NCBI RefSeq assembly: GCF_017876405.1
Contig: NZ_JAGINW010000001.1
Coordinates: forward strand, 9,127,203 to 9,191,202
Length of the DNA stretch: 64,000 bases
Reading direction: 5' to 3'
DNA from: Kibdelosporangium banguiense
GTDB lineage: Bacteria > Actinomycetota > Actinomycetes > Mycobacteriales > Pseudonocardiaceae
Below the pieces are notes generated by a model. It was given only the letters and a program-made list of their open reading frames with translations, was not told the DNA's origin and ran no database searches. The position numbers and the translations under genes are program-made. Within the stretch, counting starts at the first letter, position 1. Each line of letters starts with the position of its first letter. Below are positions 59,501-64,000 of the stretch, in pieces.

Positions 59501-60793
59501 GTGCGAGGCATTCTTTCGATGGCGGCATACATCCCGCCCTATCGCGTTGCGACGGCGTCCGGCGGCATCCGCACCCTCGCGGCCCACGACCAGGACACCA
59601 CCACACTGGGGGTCGAAGCCGGCTGGCTGGCGCTGCATGGCCGGGACACAGACGAGATCGAGCGACTCCTGTTCGCCACCACCACACCTGCCTACCTCGA
59701 CAAGAACAACGCGAGTGCCGTGCACGCCGCGTTGGGACTGCCCTCGGCCGTGGCCGCGGTCGACACCGGTGGCGCGTTGCGGTCCGGGATCGGGTCGCTG
59801 CTCACCGCACTGCAGGGCGGTCCGCCGACCCTCGTCGTCGCCGCCGACATGCGAACCGGGCGACCGGGCAGCGACGAGGAACGGCTCGGCGGCGACGCAG
59901 CTGCTGCAGTCGTCGTCGGCGAGGGCACCGGGGTGATCGCCGAGTTCCTCGGTTGCGCGTCGAGCACGCTGGAACTCATGGACCGGTGGCGGCTCGCCGG
60001 GGAGACCACCGCGCGTATCTGGGAAGACCGCTTCGGCGAAAGCGCCTATCTCGGCGAGGTCAGCGAAGTCGTCGACACCGCGCTGGCCCGTGCCGGCGTG
60101 GCACGCCACGAGGTCCGGCTGCTCGTCTCCGGGGCACACGCCCGTGCGGTCACCGCCGTCCGCAGGGCTCTCGGGGTGAAAACGGCCGACGAGTTGACCG
60201 CGACGACAGGACACTGCGGCGCGGCCCACAGCCAACTGCTTCTCGTTGCCGCGCTGGAAGAGGCCGAGCCGGGCGACGTTTTCGCCCTCGTATCGCTTGC
60301 CGACGGCGTCGACGTTCTGGTGTTCCGGGCGACATCCGTGGGTGCGCGCCCAGTCCTGAGCCTGCGCGACCAACTCGCCTCACCTGGCCACACCGTCACC
60401 TACGAGAAGTTCCTCACCTGGCGTGGGTTTCTGACACGTGAGCCGCCCCGCAGGCCCAATCCGGCCCGGCCCACGGCGCCGTCCGCGTTCCGGCACCGGG
60501 ACTGGAAGTTCGCACTGGCCGAGGCCGGCGGCCGACGACTGTCCACTGTGCACGGCACAGTGACGACGTACACGACCGATCATCTCGCCCACTCCCCCAG
60601 CCCGCCGACGATCGTGGCCGTGGTCGACCTCGACGGAGGTGGACGGCGGGTGACCGAGCTGACCGACGTCGCACCGGACGCGGTGTCCGTCGGAGACCGC
60701 GTCGAGATGACCTTCCGCAGGTTCCGCACCGCGGACGGTGTCCACAACTACTTCTGGAAGGCGCGTCCCGAGCGCCTGGGAACAGGGGCATGA
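59501..60793 (+). CDS. HMG-CoA synthase-like/OB-fold fusion
   Basis: 430 aa from GTG 59501. The N-terminal ~290 residues have the thiolase-fold HMG-CoA synthase layout (SMAAYIPPYRV, TTTPAYLDKNNASAVHAALG, TGHCGAAHSQLLLVAALEEA). At the position of the catalytic Cys motif there is VDTGGALRSG, without Cys. The C-terminal ~110 residues resemble a DUF35 OB-fold (GTVTTYTTDHLAHSP, VAVVDLDGGGRRVTELT), but the usual CxxC zinc ribbon is missing. It may be a structural or non-catalytic subunit for the thiolases downstream. Confidence 0.8.
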   Translation: MRGILSMAAYIPPYRVATASGGIRTLAAHDQDTTTLGVEAGWLALHGRDTDEIERLLFATTTPAYLDKNNASAVHAALGLPSAVAAVDTGGALRSGIGSLLTALQGGPPTLVVAADMRTGRPGSDEERLGGDAAAAVVVGEGTGVIAEFLGCASSTLELMDRWRLAGETTARIWEDRFGESAYLGEVSEVVDTALARAGVARHEVRLLVSGAHARAVTAVRRALGVKTADELTATTGHCGAAHSQLLLVAALEEAEPGDVFALVSLADGVDVLVFRATSVGARPVLSLRDQLASPGHTVTYEKFLTWRGFLTREPPRRPNPARPTAPSAFRHRDWKFALAEAGGRRLSTVHGTVTTYTTDHLAHSPSPPTIVAVVDLDGGGRRVTELTDVAPDAVSVGDRVEMTFRRFRTADGVHNYFWKARPERLGTGA

Positions 60794-60794
60794 C

Positions 60795-61988
60795 ATGGCG
60801 AGTACCGGAATCAAGGACAAGGTGGCCATTGTCGGGATGGGGTGCACCCGGTTCGCCGAACACTGGGACAAGGGCGTTCCGGAGCTGCTCGACGAAGCCG
60901 TCGGCCAGGCGTGGGCGAGCAGCGGCACCGACCGGGACGTCGTCGACGCGTACTGGCTGGGCACGATGGGCTCGGGTTTCAGCGGGATCACGCTGGCGGA
61001 ACCACTGGCGTTGAGCGGAAAGCCGGTCACGCGTGTGGAGAACTTCTGCGCCACCGGTTCCGAGGCATTCCGCAACGCCTGCTACGCCGTCGCTTCCGGC
61101 GCCTACGACGTCGTCATGGCGGTCGGGGTGGAGAAGTTGAAGGACAGCGGTTTCTCCGGGCTGGCCATTCCCAGCCCGGACGGCGACGGCACCGAACCGG
61201 AGCTGAGCGGGCCCGCGATGTTCAGTCTCCTGGCCCCGGCCTACCGCGCGAAGCACGGCCTGTCCGCGGAGCGGATGAAGGATGTTCTCACCCGCATCGC
61301 CTGGAAGAACCACCACAACGGCGCCCGGAATCCACTTGCCCAGTACCGCAAGGAGATCCCCGAGGCCAAGATCGCGGCGTCTCCTGCCGTGGCGGGGCAA
61401 CTGGGCGTGCTGGACTGCTCGGGGGTGTCTGACGGTGCCGCTGCCGCGGTGCTCGTGCGTGCCGAGGACGCTTACCGGTACACCGACCGGCCGTTGTTCG
61501 TGAAGGCACTGTCCCTGGTGGCAGGCAACGGTTCCGGGTTACGAGACCCGGGCTACGACTTCACGACCCTCCCGGAGGCCGCCGAGTCCGCGGCCGACGC
61601 CTACCGCCAGGCCGGGGTGACCGAGCCACGAGCCGAGCTGGCACTGGCCGAGGTGCACGACTGCTTCACCCCGACCGAGCTCGTCCTGATGGAGGACCTC
61701 GGTTTCGCCGAGCGCGGCAAGGCGTGGCGGGACGTGCTCGACGGCGTGTTCGACCTCGACGGCGACCTGCCCGTCAACACGGACGGCGGGCTGAAGAGCT
61801 TCGGGCATCCCATCGGCGCGTCCGGCCTGCGGATGCTGTTCGAGTGCTGGCTGCAGCTTCGTGGTGAAGCACCGCCCGAGCGGCGGATCCCGGGCGGCCG
61901 CACGCTCGCGCTGACGCACAACCTCGGCGGGCAACCGGGCCGCTGCGTGAGCTTCGTGTCCATTGTGGGCACTGAACAGGAAAGGTGA
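60795..61988 (+). CDS. SCP2-type thiolase/acetyl-CoA acetyltransferase
   Basis: 397 aa from ATG 60795. The N-terminal Cys is in VENFCATGSEAF (Cys 85); KSFGHPIGASG supplies the His and NLGGQPGRCVSF the second site. The SCP2/Ltp-type lacks the classic final Cys motif of biosynthetic thiolases but keeps HPIGASG. It would split or join acyl-CoA. It lies 1 bp after the fusion gene and 3 bp before the SDR. Confidence 0.9.
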   Translation: MASTGIKDKVAIVGMGCTRFAEHWDKGVPELLDEAVGQAWASSGTDRDVVDAYWLGTMGSGFSGITLAEPLALSGKPVTRVENFCATGSEAFRNACYAVASGAYDVVMAVGVEKLKDSGFSGLAIPSPDGDGTEPELSGPAMFSLLAPAYRAKHGLSAERMKDVLTRIAWKNHHNGARNPLAQYRKEIPEAKIAASPAVAGQLGVLDCSGVSDGAAAAVLVRAEDAYRYTDRPLFVKALSLVAGNGSGLRDPGYDFTTLPEAAESAADAYRQAGVTEPRAELALAEVHDCFTPTELVLMEDLGFAERGKAWRDVLDGVFDLDGDLPVNTDGGLKSFGHPIGASGLRMLFECWLQLRGEAPPERRIPGGRTLALTHNLGGQPGRCVSFVSIVGTEQER

Positions 61989-61991
61989 GGC

Positions 61992-62933
61992 ATGGATCTG
62001 GACGGTCAGGTGGCGATCGTGACCGGGGCCGGGCGCGGTCTGGGGCGAGCACACGCGCTCCAGCTCGCCGCACTCGGCGCGCGGGTCGTTGTCAACGACG
62101 CCGGCACGGCCACCGACGGCGAAGGGCGTGATCACTCGGTCGCCCAGCAGGTCGTCGACGAGATCATCGCCGCTGGCGGTCACGCGGTCGCCAGCACCGA
62201 CAGCGTGTCCGACTGGGACGGTGCGAAGTGTCTCGTGGCCACGGCGATCGACACGTTCTCCCAGCTCGACATCGTGGTCAACAACGCCGGGATCCTCCGC
62301 GACCGCATGCTGGTCAACATGTCCGAGGCCGAGTTCGACGCGGTGCTCGACGTGCATCTCAAAGGAACCTTCTGCGTCAGCCGCCACGCCGCGAACCACT
62401 GGCGGGAACGCAGCAAGGCGGGCGAACGGGTCACTGCCGCGATCGTGAACACGGGCTCGGGCGCGGGTCTGTTCAACAACGTCGGGCAGGCGAACTACGC
62501 GGCCGCCAAAGCGGCGATCGTGGCTTTCTCCCAGGTCGCCGCGAAAGAGCTGGCACGCTACGGGGTCCGGGTCAACACGATCGCCCCGATGGCCCGAACC
62601 CGTCTCGTACAGCAGACCCCCGGACTGGGCGAACTCACTGAGTCTATTAAGGACAGTGGGTTCGATCCGTGGCTGCCGGCCAACATCAGCCCGCTCGTGG
62701 CGTATCTCGCCTCGCCCCGCTCGAAATTCACCGGCGGCATCTGGCACGTGTTCGGCTGTCGCGTCGACCTGGTCGGCGGCTACACGTTCCAGCACACGGT
62801 GACCAGCGACGAGCCGTGGACGCTCGACGCACTGGACGAGGTCCTCCGTCCTCTCGACGCCAACGGCCTGCTGTCCGAGGAGATGGGGCTGGACGAGGTT
62901 GTGCGGATGCTGACAGCAAAGGGAAACGCATGA
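61992..62933 (+). CDS. SDR, MFE-2/3-hydroxyacyl-CoA dehydrogenase-like
   Basis: 313 aa from ATG 61992 (AGGAAAGGTGAGGC upstream). TGAGRGLG and NNAG near 93; Ser in IVNTGSGAG, then Y-A-A-A-K near 175. The longer N-terminal half with VVVNDAGTATDGEGRD is like peroxisomal/actinomycete MFE-2-type 3-hydroxyacyl-CoA dehydrogenases. It would oxidise a 3-hydroxyacyl-CoA for the thiolases. It overlaps the next gene by 4 bp. Confidence 0.88.
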   Translation: MDLDGQVAIVTGAGRGLGRAHALQLAALGARVVVNDAGTATDGEGRDHSVAQQVVDEIIAAGGHAVASTDSVSDWDGAKCLVATAIDTFSQLDIVVNNAGILRDRMLVNMSEAEFDAVLDVHLKGTFCVSRHAANHWRERSKAGERVTAAIVNTGSGAGLFNNVGQANYAAAKAAIVAFSQVAAKELARYGVRVNTIAPMARTRLVQQTPGLGELTESIKDSGFDPWLPANISPLVAYLASPRSKFTGGIWHVFGCRVDLVGGYTFQHTVTSDEPWTLDALDEVLRPLDANGLLSEEMGLDEVVRMLTAKGNA

Positions 62934-63343
62934 ACTGCATCGCCGACGGGCTGTTCACCTCGGTGTCGGGCCGGCCACGTCTCCTCGGCGCCCGGTGCGC
63001 CGTCTGCGCCGCCGTCACGTTCCCTGCCCAGGACCGCTGCCAACGTTGCGGTGCCGACAGTATGGATGTGTTGCACCTCGCCGAGCGGGGCCGGCTGTGG
63101 ACATGGACGACGCAGACCTACCGGCCGAAGTCCCCGCCCTACATCGGCGCCGACCCGTTCGTGCCGTTCGCACTCGGCTACGTCGAACTGCCGGACGGTG
63201 TCCTCGTCGAGACCAGGCTGGTCGTCGGCGAGCACGAGCAACCGCGGATCGGTGCGGAGATGGAGCTGTGCCTCGTGCCGTTCCAGGTCGACGGCGGAGA
63301 AGTCATGACGTTCGCTTTCCGGCCCGTACAGGAGGTCTCGTGA
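62930..63343 (+). CDS. DUF35 OB-fold protein with zinc ribbon
   Basis: 137 aa from ATG 62930. The zinc ribbon is LLGARCAVCAAVTFPAQDRC then QRCG (C-x2-C ... C-x2-C), followed by an OB-fold (LWTWTTQTYRPKSPPYIGAD). DUF35 proteins partner thiolases and Ltp-type aldolases, including steroid side-chain retro-aldolases, and bind CoA. Starts by ATGA overlap with the SDR and ends by GTGA overlap with the last thiolase. Confidence 0.9.
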   Translation: MNCIADGLFTSVSGRPRLLGARCAVCAAVTFPAQDRCQRCGADSMDVLHLAERGRLWTWTTQTYRPKSPPYIGADPFVPFALGYVELPDGVLVETRLVVGEHEQPRIGAEMELCLVPFQVDGGEVMTFAFRPVQEVS

Positions 63344-64000
63344 CCAACGTCGCGATCGTGGGGGTTGGGCTGCACCCGTTCGGCCGACACGAAGGAGTCA
63401 CCGGTCTGCAGATGGGTGCGCTGGCGGTCCGGGCCGCGTTGGCGGACGCGGGTGTCTCCTGGCCGGACATCCAGTTCGCCTATGGCGGAAGCTTCCGGTC
63501 CGGCGCGGCTGACGCGCTGGTCGCGCACCTGGGGCTGACCGGCATGCGGTTCATCAACGTGCACAACGGATGCGCGACCTCGACCAGCGCGTTGGCGGCG
63601 GCCTGCGACGCGATCGGACGGGGCCGCTACGACCTCGGCGTCGTGGTCGGTTTCGACAGGCACCCGCGTGGCGCCTTCGACTTCGACCCGGCGTTCCTCG
63701 GCCTCGGTGACTGGTACGGACAGCTCGGGCTCATGCAGACACCGCAGTTCTTCGCCATGCGGTGCACCCGGTACATGCACGACCACGGGATCTCCCCGCA
63801 GGTGCTGACGAAGGTCGCCGCGAAGAACCGGGAGAACGGTGCGCTCAACCCGAACGCGTGGCGCCGGTCCGCGCTCTCGGAAGAGCAGATCGCGGGCTCA
63901 CGGATGCTGAACCATCCGTTCACGCAGTACATGTTCTGCTCACCGGGCGAAGGCGGCGCCGCGCTCGTGGTCTGCCGTGCCGATCTGGCCCACCGTTACA
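63340..64000 (+). CDS. SCP2-type thiolase/Ltp-like, 3' partial
   Basis: 220 residues visible from GTG 63340 (GGAGGTCTC upstream); it runs past the right edge. The active Cys is in NVHNGCATSTSALAAAC near 70. The layout matches lipid-transfer/thiolase proteins of actinomycete catabolic operons. It follows the DUF35 gene by 4-bp overlap, so together they probably form the thiolase/DUF35 complex. Confidence 0.9.
   Translation, partial: MTNVAIVGVGLHPFGRHEGVTGLQMGALAVRAALADAGVSWPDIQFAYGGSFRSGAADALVAHLGLTGMRFINVHNGCATSTSALAAACDAIGRGRYDLGVVVGFDRHPRGAFDFDPAFLGLGDWYGQLGLMQTPQFFAMRCTRYMHDHGISPQVLTKVAAKNRENGALNPNAWRRSALSEEQIAGSRMLNHPFTQYMFCSPGEGGAALVVCRADLAHRY

Overview
The window is high-GC DNA with actinomycete habits: frequent GTG starts, strong GGAGG ribosome sites, 4-bp ATGA gene overlaps, EspC-like and YbaB-like genes beside a secreted toxin, many TetR regulators and AfsR/SARP-type regulation. 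It most resembles a chromosome segment of a Pseudonocardiales member (Amycolatopsis, Kibdelosporangium, Lentzea or Saccharothrix type). That placement is inference; no rRNA, tRNA, phage or CRISPR element was seen.

Left third (1-19.4 kb). A type VII-style pair (EspC-like protein, HNH-nuclease polymorphic toxin) faces a YbaB/EbfC-like gene. A small secreted-protein gene is split by a complete ISL3-family element whose 27-bp terminal repeats and 8-bp target duplication are intact; excising it on paper restores a 172-aa frame. Two regulators (PucR type and a 944-aa AfsR-like SARP/NB-ARC/TPR protein), a DUF4360 secreted protein, a siderophore-type ABC importer (lipoprotein, permease, ATPase), a GNAT enzyme, and a probable zinc/metallophore operon (dipeptide/nickel-type binding protein, two-in-one permease, MFS exporter) with a Zur-like box follow, then a LysR regulator.

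Centre (19.5-32.4 kb). This is the most interesting block. Seven tightly packed minus-strand genes encode a TPR protein, a membrane Ser/Thr kinase, a coiled-coil protein with an internal tandem repeat, a ClpB-like AAA+ ATPase, an NrdG-like radical SAM protein, an FHA/zinc-ribbon protein and a PP2C phosphatase. Divergent from them are two CHAT (caspase-like) protease genes. The TPR and first CHAT proteins look like two halves of a usual TPR-CHAT protein, split and placed on opposite strands. The kinase has four Thr-x-x-Asp motifs in its first 44 residues, a known FHA-ligand pattern. I infer a phospho-controlled protease/unfoldase system, perhaps for conflict or stress; its function is not shown by the sequence.

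Right half (32.5-64 kb). This is accessory metabolism and resistance: an MFS efflux pump with its TetR and operator, a TetX-like monooxygenase with a divergent TetR, a PIG-L/VOC pair, and a decayed zone (38.9-42.5 kb) where deletions left fused gene fragments. Then come small enzymes and regulators (AraC, TetR, MerR, SDR, SGNH hydrolase, Nudix), a GH43 glycosidase with a LacI-type operator, a YraQ-like permease with its TIGR03943 partner, and a regulator joining an IS30-type HTH to a MarR/GbsR-like domain. The right edge is an acyl-CoA operon (HMG-CoA-synthase-like/OB-fold fusion, two SCP2-type thiolases, an SDR, a DUF35 protein), divergent from a tandem double-TetR regulator with two direct-repeat sites in the shared promoter; the last thiolase runs off the end.
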